Assembly: GCA_016712265.1 (NCBI GenBank)
Contig: JADJRJ010000028.1
Span: forward strand, 1,488,001 to 1,552,000
DNA: 64,000 nucleotides
Direction of reading: 5' to 3'
From: Gemmatimonadota bacterium
GTDB lineage: Bacteria; Gemmatimonadota; Gemmatimonadetes; Gemmatimonadales; Gemmatimonadaceae
Positions 20,034-28,490 of this stretch are shown here, piece by piece. The position numbers were made by a program, and so were the translations under genes. The notes under the pieces are model-generated. The model worked only from the letters and a program-made list of their open reading frames with translations, did no database searches and had not been told where the DNA came from. Numbering within the stretch: the first letter of the stretch is position 1; every line of letters begins with the position of its first letter.

Positions 20034-20540
20034 CTACTTCATCAATGGCTTGAGCAGTTCAACGGTCATCGGCCCCGTGTGCGATGCGGTTTCATCCCGC
20101 GCCTTCTTCACGTCGGCTGCAGTGACGGCGCTCGCCGTGTTGCCAAACGAGGACCGGACATACGTCAGGAGTTCGGCAACCTCCTCATCCGACATCTGCA
20201 CCCCGACCCCGTACGGGGGCATCAGGTTGTTGTACTCGGTGCCCTTCACGGTGATCGGCCCCGAGATGCCGTGAATAAGGATCCGCGCCGGCACGCCGGG
20301 GTCTGCCGCGCCGACATACTCTGAGCCAGCGAGCGGCGGATACGTCCCGGGCAAGCCTTCACCGGTTGCCTGATGGCAGGACAAGCAGCGCTGCTGATAC
20401 AGGAGCTCACCACCAGCTGGCGCTGCGGTTGTCGTGGCGGTCGTCGTGGTCCCGGTGTCGCTACCCGCCTGCTCACCGCCACCGCCACAGGCGATGAGAG
20501 TCAGGAGGGGCGCTACGGCGATAACAGGGGAGATGCGCAT
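20034..20540 (-). CDS. c-type cytochrome lipoprotein of the nos cluster
   Basis: 168 aa. A lipoprotein signal (LLTLIACGG, lipidated Cys at about residue 18) is followed by a flexible Thr/Ala linker and a single class I cytochrome c domain with the haem motif CLSCH (about 52-56) and a likely axial Met in NLMPPYG. It lies 87 bp downstream of nosY on the same strand. Clade II nos clusters often carry c-type cytochromes that deliver electrons to NosZ, so that role is inferred here. A tether through Thr-rich sequence would let it reach a periplasmic partner. Confidence 0.88.
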   Translation of the reverse strand: MRISPVIAVAPLLTLIACGGGGEQAGSDTGTTTTATTTAAPAGGELLYQQRCLSCHQATGEGLPGTYPPLAGSEYVGAADPGVPARILIHGISGPITVKGTEYNNLMPPYGVGVQMSDEEVAELLTYVRSSFGNTASAVTAADVKKARDETASHTGPMTVELLKPLMK

Positions 20541-20627
20541 GGTCGGAGGGGTGGATCGTTATGGTGGGAACGCAAATAGAACATCGGGGACTCACGCGAA
20601 GCCATCAGGCGTTTCGCGGCGCCTGTC

Positions 20628-21551
20628 CTAGAAATCCCTACGCCGAAAGGTGCGTAGCGCGAGCCAGCCAGGGATCAGGGTCCAGAGGAATAAAGCCGAC
20701 ACCGCCAGTGTGACGCCAATCGGTGAGCCAAGCATCCGGGTGAACACGGCGCCCGTCACTCCCATCATGGCGGCCAGATCGAGCCGGAGGAGCATCAGGA
20801 TCCGCGCGAGATCCACCGGATTCGCAAAGCTCAGCGCCAGGAGGGGACCTTCGATCGGGTAGTCGCGAAAACTCACGGCCAGCCAGAGCAGGACGCCGTC
20901 GAACGCCACCGTGCAGGTCAGCCATGCCCCGAGCGCGATCCCCAGCCCCTTCAGCCGATCCTCCACCAGCCCGCCAATGAGGACCGCCAGGGCGCCGAAG
21001 ATCGCGGTCAGCAGCGCGCCAACGAGCAGCAGCAGGCCCAGAGTGCCCAGCGTGTCGGCTCCCAATGCGCGGTGTGCCAGCAGGGGCAGGCTCACGCCAG
21101 TGGCAAAGGCCAGGACCAGCGGCACCACGAGTCCGGCGAACAGACCGTGGAACAGGGTCGAGCGCTCCACGGGCTGTGTCAGGAGCAATTCGGTGAACTC
21201 GCGTGCCCCATGCCAGTAAATCGTCCCGAAAACGACGGTGACGAGTGGGACGAGTGCCAGGACCAGATTGAGCAGCGACGCGAGCGCGCGGGGCCCCGTG
21301 CCGCCGAGTCGAACGAGCAGGTCGGTTGCGACGAGGAAAAACAGCGCGTAGCCCAGGATCCACCGGTTCCGCATCACGTCTGCCAGGACGTACCGGAGGA
21401 TTCGGGCGATGGCGTGCCTTGGCGTTGGGAGCTGCGGTGGCGCAAGGGGCCGATCCTCAACCTTCGCCTGCGGGTGGTAAGCGGGCAGCACAGGCGGGGT
21501 CAGTTCGGGTGCACCTCGGAACGAGAGCACGCGGGGGGATCGCGCCTTCAT
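20628..21551 (-). CDS. nosY: ABC-2 type permease NosY
   Basis: 307 aa with about six membrane segments (WILGYALFFLVATDLLV, LLNLVLALVPLVTVVFG, GLFAGLVVPLVLAFATG, LGLLLLVGALLTAIFGAL, and two C-terminal). The WHGAREFTELLLTQPVERS motif between segments 2 and 3 is typical of NosY-type permeases. The N-terminal 50 residues are polar and Pro-rich. The start overlaps the nosF stop by 4 bp (ATGA). With NosF and NosD it forms the NosDFY complex needed for maturation of the NosZ copper centres. Confidence 0.92.
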   Translation of the reverse strand: MKARSPRVLSFRGAPELTPPVLPAYHPQAKVEDRPLAPPQLPTPRHAIARILRYVLADVMRNRWILGYALFFLVATDLLVRLGGTGPRALASLLNLVLALVPLVTVVFGTIYWHGAREFTELLLTQPVERSTLFHGLFAGLVVPLVLAFATGVSLPLLAHRALGADTLGTLGLLLLVGALLTAIFGALAVLIGGLVEDRLKGLGIALGAWLTCTVAFDGVLLWLAVSFRDYPIEGPLLALSFANPVDLARILMLLRLDLAAMMGVTGAVFTRMLGSPIGVTLAVSALFLWTLIPGWLALRTFRRRDF

Positions 21552-22267
21552 GCGAGGGCCCTCCCGGCATCGCGCATCAAGCGGGCGGCGGCACGTTCCA
21601 GGCTGGACTCGCCGGCCTCGCGCATCAAGTCGAGCGGTCGGCCGGCGAACCGGATCCCGCCATCAAGCAGGAACACGACGCGGTCGGCCAGTTCCTCGAG
21701 TTCGCTCAAGACGTGTGAGGTGATAAGGAACGTCGTTCCACGCCCCCTCGCGCTGCGAATCTTGTCCTTGAGCGTCGAGGACGACACAGGATCCAGCGCG
21801 GCGGTGGGTTCATCCAGGATGAGCAGCTCAGGCCGAAAGAGGAAGGCCAGGGCCGCGTTGATGCGCTGGCGTGTGCCACCCGAGAGGACACGCATCGGTG
21901 TCTGGAGCACCGGGGCGAGTGACAAGGTGTCGATGAGTTCATCATCCCGCTCGGGGGCACCGCCGCGCAGGTCCGTCAGCAGGGCGATGATGTCAGCGGC
22001 ACGGAGATTTTCCGGGAAACGCGCCGCCTGCGGCATGTATCCGATCCGCGCGCGGTACGCCGCCGATCCGTCGATGCGCAGGCCGTTCATGCGCACGTCC
22101 CCCGCGTCGGGACGGACGAGGCCCAGCACCATCTTGTTGAACGTGGTCTTGCCGGCGGCATTCGGGCCGATGATGGCCGTGATCTCGCCGCGGGGAACCT
22201 CGAGATCCACGCCGCGCAGGACGGGACGTGACCCAAAGGCCTTGTAAATGCCGTGAGCGGTAATCAT
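21548..22267 (-). CDS. nosF: ABC transporter ATP-binding protein NosF
   Basis: 239 aa. It has Walker A GPNAAGKTTF (about 34-43), the Q-loop region GYMPQAARFPENL, signature LSGGTRQRI (about 127), Walker B LLILDEPTAALDP and the switch His in LITSHVLSELEEL. ATPase partner of NosY; the complex works with the periplasmic NosD in assembling CuZ of nitrous oxide reductase. ATGA overlaps exist at both ends, with nosD upstream and nosY downstream. Confidence 0.94.
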   Translation of the reverse strand: MITAHGIYKAFGSRPVLRGVDLEVPRGEITAIIGPNAAGKTTFNKMVLGLVRPDAGDVRMNGLRIDGSAAYRARIGYMPQAARFPENLRAADIIALLTDLRGGAPERDDELIDTLSLAPVLQTPMRVLSGGTRQRINAALAFLFRPELLILDEPTAALDPVSSSTLKDKIRSARGRGTTFLITSHVLSELEELADRVVFLLDGGIRFAGRPLDLMREAGESSLERAAARLMRDAGRALA

Positions 22268-23508
22268 CGCGAGGGGGGCGGCGGGGGCGACGGGAGCGGG
22301 CGGACGAGCAGCGGGGCCTCATCGCGGATGTCGGACGCGGTCAGGGCCGGGAATGCGCGTTCGGCGAGGTCCATCAGGTCGACGAGTATGCTGCGTAGCA
22401 GGAGTGCGGAGGCCGGAGACTGCTCGACCACGAGTGAGAAGAGTCGCACCGGCAGGTGGGGAACGTCGCCGACCCCGTTCCGGTCCAGGTCGTAACCCTG
22501 ATAGCGATCCCAGTAGTTCCCGCGAAAGGTGGAGACGGACTGCCGGGAGTTGGTCGTGACGTCGAACGCGTTCAGCTCGAACGTATTGCCTTCGTAGCGA
22601 TTGTCCTGCGCCGAGGCGAGGGAGCGGAGTGCCCAGCCATTCTCCCGGAAGGTGTTCCCGACCACCCGGTTGCGACCGGCATCCTCCAGGTAGAGCCCGA
22701 CGGAGTTGGCGAGAAACTGGTTGTCGACGATCTCGGAGTCGTTGATGTCCTTGAGGAGCAACCCGTACGAGGCACTCCCGCGGGATCGCGCAAAGACGTT
22801 GCGGCGCATCGTCACGTGGTGGGAGTACATCACCGCGACGCCGTTGCCGTTGTCGCGGTAGGTGTTGGCCTCGTACGTGCAGTCGTTCGAGAACATGAAG
22901 TGCATGCCATACCGCGCGCTCTGCTCCGAGACGTTGCGGGCGACGAAGCCGCCGGTCACAAACTCGAAGTAGATCCCGTCGCGGTGGCCGGTCACGCGAT
23001 TGCCGGTGACAACCGTCCGTTCGCTCTTCCAGGCGTGAATGCCGTTGCCGGCGCTCATCTGTCTCTCGCCGGGACCGCGGACGACGTTGTCGCGAACCTC
23101 GCAGGCCCGCGTGGTCTCGAGGTAGATCGCGAACTGCGCGTCCACGATGGTGTTCCCGTGCACCTGGCAACGCTCCGCGTCCCGCACGCGGATCGCCGCG
23201 CGCTCGTCCACCTGGCTGGTGCCGGTGTGTTCGAAGGTGAGCCCGGCGACCGTGACATCGTTGGCGTTCACGACAAGCAGGGACCGTTGGCCTTCGCCGT
23301 CGAGGATGGCCCCCGGCCGTCCCAGCAGCGTGAGTGGCCGACCGATCACCAGCGTGGGTTCCCGCCAGCGGCCCGGCCCCACCACAACCACCGCGCCCGG
23401 CGCGGCGGCGCGCAGGGCGTCAGCAATGCGGGTGTAGGTTTCGTGCGCGCCGACGCGTAGCGTATCCGCGGCGAGCCATGCGAGCGCGACGACCGGGGCG
23501 AGCATCAT
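22264..23508 (-). CDS. nosD: Periplasmic copper-maturation protein NosD
   Basis: 414 aa with a signal peptide (MMLAPVVALAWLAADTL) and a right-handed parallel beta-helix of PbH1 repeats: CQVHGNTIVDAQFAIYLE, VTGNRVTGHRDGIYFEFV, TYEANTYRDNGNGVAVMYS. It shows the NosD hallmark GMHFMFSNDC and the C-terminal NYWDRYQGYDLDRNGVGD. NosD takes up copper from NosL and delivers it to apo-NosZ. The stop overlaps the nosF start (ATGA). Confidence 0.95.
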   Translation of the reverse strand: MMLAPVVALAWLAADTLRVGAHETYTRIADALRAAAPGAVVVVGPGRWREPTLVIGRPLTLLGRPGAILDGEGQRSLLVVNANDVTVAGLTFEHTGTSQVDERAAIRVRDAERCQVHGNTIVDAQFAIYLETTRACEVRDNVVRGPGERQMSAGNGIHAWKSERTVVTGNRVTGHRDGIYFEFVTGGFVARNVSEQSARYGMHFMFSNDCTYEANTYRDNGNGVAVMYSHHVTMRRNVFARSRGSASYGLLLKDINDSEIVDNQFLANSVGLYLEDAGRNRVVGNTFRENGWALRSLASAQDNRYEGNTFELNAFDVTTNSRQSVSTFRGNYWDRYQGYDLDRNGVGDVPHLPVRLFSLVVEQSPASALLLRSILVDLMDLAERAFPALTASDIRDEAPLLVRPLPSPPPPPSR

Positions 23509-23978
23509 CGAGCCGGGGCGGTGCCCGCATGGTGCACGGCGTGGGGCGGAGCCGACGCCAGGTCTCGTCGCATGACGTCCCAGGTGGCGATGGTGCCGCC
23601 GTACCGGGCCAGGATCGCCTCGGCCGGTGCGCCACTGGCCAGGGCGATGACGCTGCGTCCCATGGGGCTGGCCACGGTGCCGTCCCGGACAAAGACGGCC
23701 GTGGCCGCGTCGACCAGCTGGCCGGACTCGAAGTCGCTAACCAGCACATCACCGATGCGAGTGGAGTCGGTCCCCGCAGCGAGGTAGCCGACCAGGCACT
23801 CAATCGCATCAAAGCTTCGGGTGCGGCCCGTGGTGAGCACGACCTGGCCGCCAAACCGCGTGTCCGTGATCGCCATACGGCAGTACCCGCACGACTCGCC
23901 CTCCACCAGCACCCGCGGCGCGGAGCCGCAGCCGAGGGCCAGTGCGGAGAGTGCCAGCAGCAGGCGTCTCATGGTCAC
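23505..23978 (-). CDS. nosL: Copper chaperone lipoprotein NosL
   Basis: 157 aa from a GTG at 23978 immediately abutting the nosB stop; an in-frame ATG at 23972 is an equal alternative. A lipoprotein signal (LLLALSALALGCGSA) is followed by the NosL copper motif CGYCRMAI, where Cys/Met ligate Cu(I), and FGGQVVLTTGRTRSFDAIECLVGYL typical of the family. It supplies Cu(I) to NosD. A 4-bp overlap links it to nosD. Confidence 0.94.
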   Translation of the reverse strand: MTMRRLLLALSALALGCGSAPRVLVEGESCGYCRMAITDTRFGGQVVLTTGRTRSFDAIECLVGYLAAGTDSTRIGDVLVSDFESGQLVDAATAVFVRDGTVASPMGRSVIALASGAPAEAILARYGGTIATWDVMRRDLASAPPHAVHHAGTAPAR

Positions 23979-24605
23979 TCAGACGGTGGCGGTGCCCAAC
24001 GGGACCGCGATGGCGTCGCGCGCACTCACCCGAGGGGCTCGGTCGATCCGCAGGGCCAGGATGCCCAGCAGCAGGGCCGCAAAGGCGGCGACGCCGCCCG
24101 CGGCGGGCCAGGAGCTCGCCGTGAAGTTCAGAAGCTGCTTGCTGCCAATGAGGGGGGGCTGGTAGGACATCCCGGGAATCTTGATGATCGCGTTCTCGAG
24201 GTCGAGGTTGTGCCCGTAGTCGTATTCCCAGCGGTAGAAGTCGACCAGCCCCGCCAGCGCCAGGGCGACAAAGGCCACGACGAAAAGCGTGGCGAGCTTG
24301 CGGTTCTTCGTGGCCGCCGCCGCCGCGGCGAAGGCGACGAGCACCCCAACGATGGCCGGCATCAGCCGCAGTTCCGGGATCGACTCCGGGACGATCCGCT
24401 TCATCCCGATGTAGTGGTTCAGGTTGTTGATGTTGTCGAGGTCGTTCGGCTTGATCCCCGTGATCGTGTTCAGCCAGATCTGCATGCCGAGTCCTTCGGG
24501 GTACTGCGGGGCGGCCAGCGATACCTGCCAGATCGGGAGGATGTACATCATCCCCAGCAAGGCGGCGGAGGCGACCAGGGCGAGTCGTGCGCGAAGCGAG
24601 AGCAT
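23979..24605 (-). CDS. nosB: Integral membrane protein immediately after nosZ (NosB-type)
   Basis: 208 aa from ATG 24605. Predicted segments are at about 7-28 (ALVASAALLGMMYILPIW), 82-100, 107-124 and near the C-terminus (GGVAAFAALLLGILAL), with a periplasmic loop containing DNINNLNHYIGMKRI. Clade II nos clusters typically have a membrane protein of unknown function directly downstream of nosZ, known as nosB; position, size and topology match. The symbol is assigned by that context, not by a sequence search. A conserved-looking HYIGM stretch may be worth testing as a metal or haem ligand site. Confidence 0.72.
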   Translation of the reverse strand: MLSLRARLALVASAALLGMMYILPIWQVSLAAPQYPEGLGMQIWLNTITGIKPNDLDNINNLNHYIGMKRIVPESIPELRLMPAIVGVLVAFAAAAAATKNRKLATLFVVAFVALALAGLVDFYRWEYDYGHNLDLENAIIKIPGMSYQPPLIGSKQLLNFTASSWPAAGGVAAFAALLLGILALRIDRAPRVSARDAIAVPLGTATV

Positions 24606-24682
24606 CGGAGTGGTGTCGAAAGCGGGGAAGCCACAGGCCGCCAACGGAACGGCGCTGACGACCTGCGGCGGACGCGCGAGGC

Positions 24683-26680
24683 CTACTGCTCCCCTGCCGG
24701 GACGGCCGGTCGCGCCTTGGTGCTCGTTTGCAGGGCCACGGCGCGGCCACTCGGGGCGACGCGCACATACCCTTGCATTTCCTGGTGCAGCGCACTGCAG
24801 AAGTCCGTGCAGTAGAACGGATAGACCCCGGGGTACTTCGGCACCCACTTCAGTGTCCGGGTCTGCCCCGGCATGAGCAGCAGTTCCGCGTCGCTCCAGC
24901 TGCCCATCGCCGCAAAGCCGTGGGGCACATCCCAGTCCTGCTCGAGGTTGGTGACATGGAAGAGCACGGTGTCGCCGACCTGGACGCCCTCGACCATGTC
25001 CGGCGCGAAGTGCGAGCGGATCGCCGTCATCTTGATGTGCACGTTCTTGCCACTGCGCGCGATGCCCGTCTCCGACTCACTGCGGGCGACGTACGGGTGC
25101 GTATTCTCGGCCAGCTTGAAGAACTTGACCTGCTTGTCCTTGATCAGCTTCGCGTCGATCGCCTGGGCATAGTGCGGCTCGCCGATCGTCGGGAAGTCGA
25201 GCAGGAGCTTCATCTTTGCCCCCGTGATGTCGTAAAGCTGCGCCGACTGCGTGAGTTCCGGCCCGGTGCCGAGAAAGCGATCCTTCGTGATCTTGTTCAT
25301 CGCGACCACGTACTTGCCGTAGGGCTTCTTGGTGTCGCCGCCCGGGACGAGCAGGTGGCCGATCGAATAGTACGTCGGGACGCGGTCCACGACCTTGAAG
25401 TCGCTAAAGCACCATTTGACGATTTCCGAGGTGATGAACACTGACGTGTAGGCGCACCCCTTGTCGTCGAACTCGTTATGCAGGGGGCCCAGACCGGGAT
25501 TCTGCACCTCGCCCGCCATCACCTGGTCGTACTTGATGACCGGGATCCCCTCCACCTCCTTCTCGAATGCTTTTGCCTCGATCGCCTTCATCATCTTGCT
25601 GAAGGAGTGGACCGGGATGACGGTGGCCAGCTTGCCGCCGCCGACGATGTACTCGCCGGTCGGGTCGATGTCCACGCCGTGCGGGGACTTGGGCGTCGGC
25701 AGGTAGTAGATGCTCCCCGGGCAGTCGGCGGGCAGGATGACGGCCACGCTCTTCTTCATCTCCGACGACGCCATGTGGCGGTTGTCGTCGTACGTGTTGT
25801 GAGCGTAGTTCGCCGCCCACGCCTTCGACTTGCCAGCGGCCTTGCAGGCCTCCAGGGTCTTCCAGTTGACGGCCGCGATGTAGTCATAGTCGTTCTTGGA
25901 GGCGTTCACCTCGAGCTTGGTGTACGCTTGCTCGGTGTTGTATGAGGTGAAGAACGCCCACCCATGCGACGGGCCCTTGCCCGGGCGGCCCAGGTCGTAG
26001 TCAAACCCTGGTACCAACAACTGGAAGGCGACGTCCATCTTTCCCGCTTCGTCTGCCTTCACGAAGGAAATGGTGCCCTTGAAGTTCTCGGCGAAACTGG
26101 TGATCGCCACGTCCTTCTGCGGAATGGGCACCGAGAAACGGGTTGCGCCGATCACGTACTCCGTGTTCTCCGTGACAAACGGCGACCCGTGGTTGCCGCC
26201 GGTGTTCGGCACCTCGAGGGTCTCGATCGTCTCGAACTTCGTCAGGTCGATGCGAGCGAACCGGGGCGTGTTGTTGGCGTTGATGAAGAGCCAGCGACCA
26301 TCATGCATCCCATCCGTCTGCGAGAGTGAGGGATGGTGCGTGTCGTCCCAGGGGATCTCGCCAAACGACGTGTTGAGCAGTGGCCGCGTCTCGGCGTTGT
26401 AGCCGTACCCGTTCTCGGCGTTTTGCGAGAAGACCGGGATCACCTTGAGCAAACGGCCGGACGGGAGGCCGTAGACCCCGACCTGGCCGGAGAAGCCGCC
26501 GGACATGAAGGCGTAGAACTCATCCTGCGTGCCGGGGGCGACATACACGCGCGACGGAGCGTCCGTGGCACCGACCATCGACGACGAGGTCTTGGCCGGA
26601 CCGCAGGCGTAGAGATAGCCGACGAGCGCCAGCACCCCGGTGCCGGCGGCAACGAATCGGGAGCGACGTGGGGACGACAT
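24683..26680 (-). CDS. nosZ: Nitrous oxide reductase, clade II (Sec-type)
   Basis: 665 aa. Terminal reductase converting N2O to N2. An N-terminal seven-bladed propeller binds CuZ, with histidine motifs such as WDDTHHPSLS (about 105), GGNHGSPFV, GPSHGW and SPHGVD. The C-terminal cupredoxin binds CuA with CTDFCSALHQEM (Cys624, Cys628, His632, Met635). There is no twin-arginine motif in the leader; export is therefore Sec, the mark of clade II. The leader reads FVAAGTGVLALVGYLYACGPA, where LYAC resembles a lipobox. The gene starts the nos operon and is divergent from an NsrR-type regulator across 174 bp. A GAGG lies upstream of the ATG. Confidence 0.96.
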   Translation of the reverse strand: MSSPRRSRFVAAGTGVLALVGYLYACGPAKTSSSMVGATDAPSRVYVAPGTQDEFYAFMSGGFSGQVGVYGLPSGRLLKVIPVFSQNAENGYGYNAETRPLLNTSFGEIPWDDTHHPSLSQTDGMHDGRWLFINANNTPRFARIDLTKFETIETLEVPNTGGNHGSPFVTENTEYVIGATRFSVPIPQKDVAITSFAENFKGTISFVKADEAGKMDVAFQLLVPGFDYDLGRPGKGPSHGWAFFTSYNTEQAYTKLEVNASKNDYDYIAAVNWKTLEACKAAGKSKAWAANYAHNTYDDNRHMASSEMKKSVAVILPADCPGSIYYLPTPKSPHGVDIDPTGEYIVGGGKLATVIPVHSFSKMMKAIEAKAFEKEVEGIPVIKYDQVMAGEVQNPGLGPLHNEFDDKGCAYTSVFITSEIVKWCFSDFKVVDRVPTYYSIGHLLVPGGDTKKPYGKYVVAMNKITKDRFLGTGPELTQSAQLYDITGAKMKLLLDFPTIGEPHYAQAIDAKLIKDKQVKFFKLAENTHPYVARSESETGIARSGKNVHIKMTAIRSHFAPDMVEGVQVGDTVLFHVTNLEQDWDVPHGFAAMGSWSDAELLLMPGQTRTLKWVPKYPGVYPFYCTDFCSALHQEMQGYVRVAPSGRAVALQTSTKARPAVPAGEQ

Positions 26681-26854
26681 GGTGTGGATCCTCGTGGAGG
26701 CAGGGGGAAGAACGGACCAGCTGCCTAAAGGATCATTTTTGATACCCCTTTTCGCCGTGGGAGCTTTCCCCGAACCGACTGGGGGTGTTTCGTCCGTCCG
26801 GTGTAGGGAGAAGCCCTACCTCCAACGGGCCTTGGACCCATACGTTGTCGCCCC
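26681..26854. promoter_or_regulatory. nosZ-nsrR divergent control region
   Basis: 174 bp between the two ATGs. Two dyads stand out. ATCA-TTTT-TGAT lies at 26732-26743 in an AT-rich island (the only one here), about 52 bp upstream of nosZ. GTAGGG-N5-CCCTAC lies at 26803-26819, about 36 bp upstream of nsrR. The first overlaps where a nosZ promoter would lie and is the better candidate operator; its half-sites are the mirror of an FNR box, not a match. Assignment to NsrR is by proximity only. Confidence 0.5.
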
Positions 26855-27310
26855 ATGCGGTTGACGCGATTCACCGACAATGCCTTGCGCTGCCTGATCT
26901 CGCTCGGCCTTGAGCCGACGGGTACGCAGACGGTGGCCGAGGTAGCCGCGCGCCTGAACATGTCGGAGGAGCACCTGACGAAGGTGGTGCAGCGCCTCGC
27001 TCAGCGTGGCTACGTGCAGACGGTGCGTGGACGGAACGGGGGCGTGCGGCTCGCTCGAATGCCAGGAGAGATTATCGTCGGCGCGGTGGTTCGCGACTGC
27101 GAAGAGGATCTCGCGCTCGTGCCCTGCTTTGACGATCCGGGTTCGTGCCCGATTGCCCCGGCGTGTACCTTGGCCGGGGCAATCGATGAGGCGTTGGCGG
27201 CGTTCCTCGCGGTGCTCGATGGACGCACGCTCGCGGACCTGCTGGCCAACCAGGGGCACCTGGTGCAGCTCGTGGCGGCACGGGCGGGGGGGAGGACGGT
27301 CGCTCGTTAG
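26855..27310 (+). CDS. nsrR: Rrf2-family [Fe-S] NO-sensing repressor, NsrR type
   Basis: 151 aa. The N-terminal winged helix has the opening MRLTRFTDNALRCLISL, a recognition region MSEEHLTKVVQRLAQRGYVQ and the wing RGRNGGVRLAR. Three cysteines at 91, 98 and 104 (PCFDDPGSCPIAPACTL) match the cluster ligands of NsrR, and Asp8 is present, which is the fourth ligand known from Streptomyces NsrR. The LADL near the end is also NsrR-like. NsrR loses its [4Fe-4S] cluster on NO exposure and releases its targets. Placement opposite nosZ suggests that N2O respiration is induced by NO. Confidence 0.88.
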   Translation: MRLTRFTDNALRCLISLGLEPTGTQTVAEVAARLNMSEEHLTKVVQRLAQRGYVQTVRGRNGGVRLARMPGEIIVGAVVRDCEEDLALVPCFDDPGSCPIAPACTLAGAIDEALAAFLAVLDGRTLADLLANQGHLVQLVAARAGGRTVAR

Positions 27311-27381
27311 GTCTTCGCGTCGCGGCTGGGGGCGTGCGTCCCCTGGAGGCGGCCTGGTTCGCTGAGGTCTGGTGGCTGGGG

Positions 27382-28443
27382 TTAGTGGTACTGGATGTAC
27401 AGGGGTTGGGGAGTGAGGGCGAGCACGTCGGCCGGTTGCATCAGGCGCCAGCCCTTCTTCTTCGTGTCGTTCTTGTAGAAGATCTTGAATCCGGTGAACT
27501 GCACGGGCTCACTGTACACGTAGTTCACGTAGCTGCCCTTCTTCAGCGCCGGGTTCCCCCATCCGTCCATCTGGATCACGATCTGCACCCGCGGGTCCAA
27601 CTTGATGTTGCGGTAGTTGGTCAACATCGGGCGCGTGAAGCGGTGCACCACCAGCACCTTGGGCGGGATGTTGTGCCGCGACACCACGTCCTGCAGGAAC
27701 TCGCTCGCGTAGTTGATGTCCCGCGCGTCCATCGTGCCAATGCGCTTGCCCGGCGCGTGTCCGGTTTTCATCGAGAACTCGGGATCGATCCCGAGGTGCA
27801 CGTTGGGGCGGCTCAGGAATTTCTCGAGGCGGGGCAGTTCCTTCTGCAACGTGCTCTTGCCGACCTGGACATCCAGGAAGAGCAGGGCATTGCGGCGCGC
27901 GGCCCATCCAGCAACACGCTCGACCAGCGAGTCGTTCATCCGAGCGCGATACATCCCGTCCGAGCCGGCGGACGCCTGCGCGACGGTCACGATCAGGTGC
28001 AGAGCGGGGATGGCCGGGACGGCGCTGTCCGCAGCGGTCCACTTTGCGACCTCGCGGTCCAGGCGCTTCAGCATCTCATCCGGGGCGATCTCACCCAGGA
28101 TCCCCATCCGCTTGGACAGGGGATTCCCGTAATAGGCGATGATGCGCTTGTTCGGAAGAATCGAGCCCGGCAAGAGGTCGGGGCCCTTCACCGGCCAGAC
28201 CGGCTTGGGTTTCGCCGGTGCGCGGCGTGTGGTGTCGCCGGCGCGGGATCCGCCCTGCCCGCGAGGCTCCTGGCGCGCCGGCGCTCCCTTCTTTGCCGCG
28301 GCGGTGCGTCCGGCGGTATTCGACTTGGGGCGCGCCTGCGCCCACGCTGCGGAACCGAACAGCGACATCGCGGCGACAACGGTCAGAAACCGGCTAACAG
28401 GGCGAAGCACAGGCAGGTGGTGACGAGGAAGGGAGAGCGCCAA
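27382..28443 (-). CDS. Secreted protein of unknown function, TIM-barrel-like
   Basis: 353 aa. The signal peptide (FLTVVAAMSLFGSAAWAQ) is best served by ATG 28443 or an in-frame GTG at 28410. A basic Ala/Lys/Arg-rich linker (about 36-85) comes next, then a globular region with RIIAYYGNPLSKRMGILGE, ALHLIVTVAQAS, NALLFLDVQVGKSTLQKEL, VHLGIDPEFSMKTG, NYASEFLQDVVSRHNIPPK and VQIVIQMDGWG. The alternating strand-helix pattern with acidic residues at strand ends (LDVQ, IDPEF, IQMDG) suggests a glycoside-hydrolase-like barrel, but I do not recognise a named family. It converges on nsrR and is probably monocistronic. Confidence 0.6.
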   Translation of the reverse strand: MALSLPRHHLPVLRPVSRFLTVVAAMSLFGSAAWAQARPKSNTAGRTAAAKKGAPARQEPRGQGGSRAGDTTRRAPAKPKPVWPVKGPDLLPGSILPNKRIIAYYGNPLSKRMGILGEIAPDEMLKRLDREVAKWTAADSAVPAIPALHLIVTVAQASAGSDGMYRARMNDSLVERVAGWAARRNALLFLDVQVGKSTLQKELPRLEKFLSRPNVHLGIDPEFSMKTGHAPGKRIGTMDARDINYASEFLQDVVSRHNIPPKVLVVHRFTRPMLTNYRNIKLDPRVQIVIQMDGWGNPALKKGSYVNYVYSEPVQFTGFKIFYKNDTKKKGWRLMQPADVLALTPQPLYIQYH

Positions 28444-28490
28444 GCAGGGCCTGGTACCCTGGAGGCGAGGAAGCAGCCTGGGGGTGGCGT

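Noticed and set aside
26732..26743. FNR box in front of nosZ
   Set aside because: The half-sites are ATCA...TGAT, the reverse order of the FNR consensus TTGAT...ATCAA, so FNR binding is not supported.
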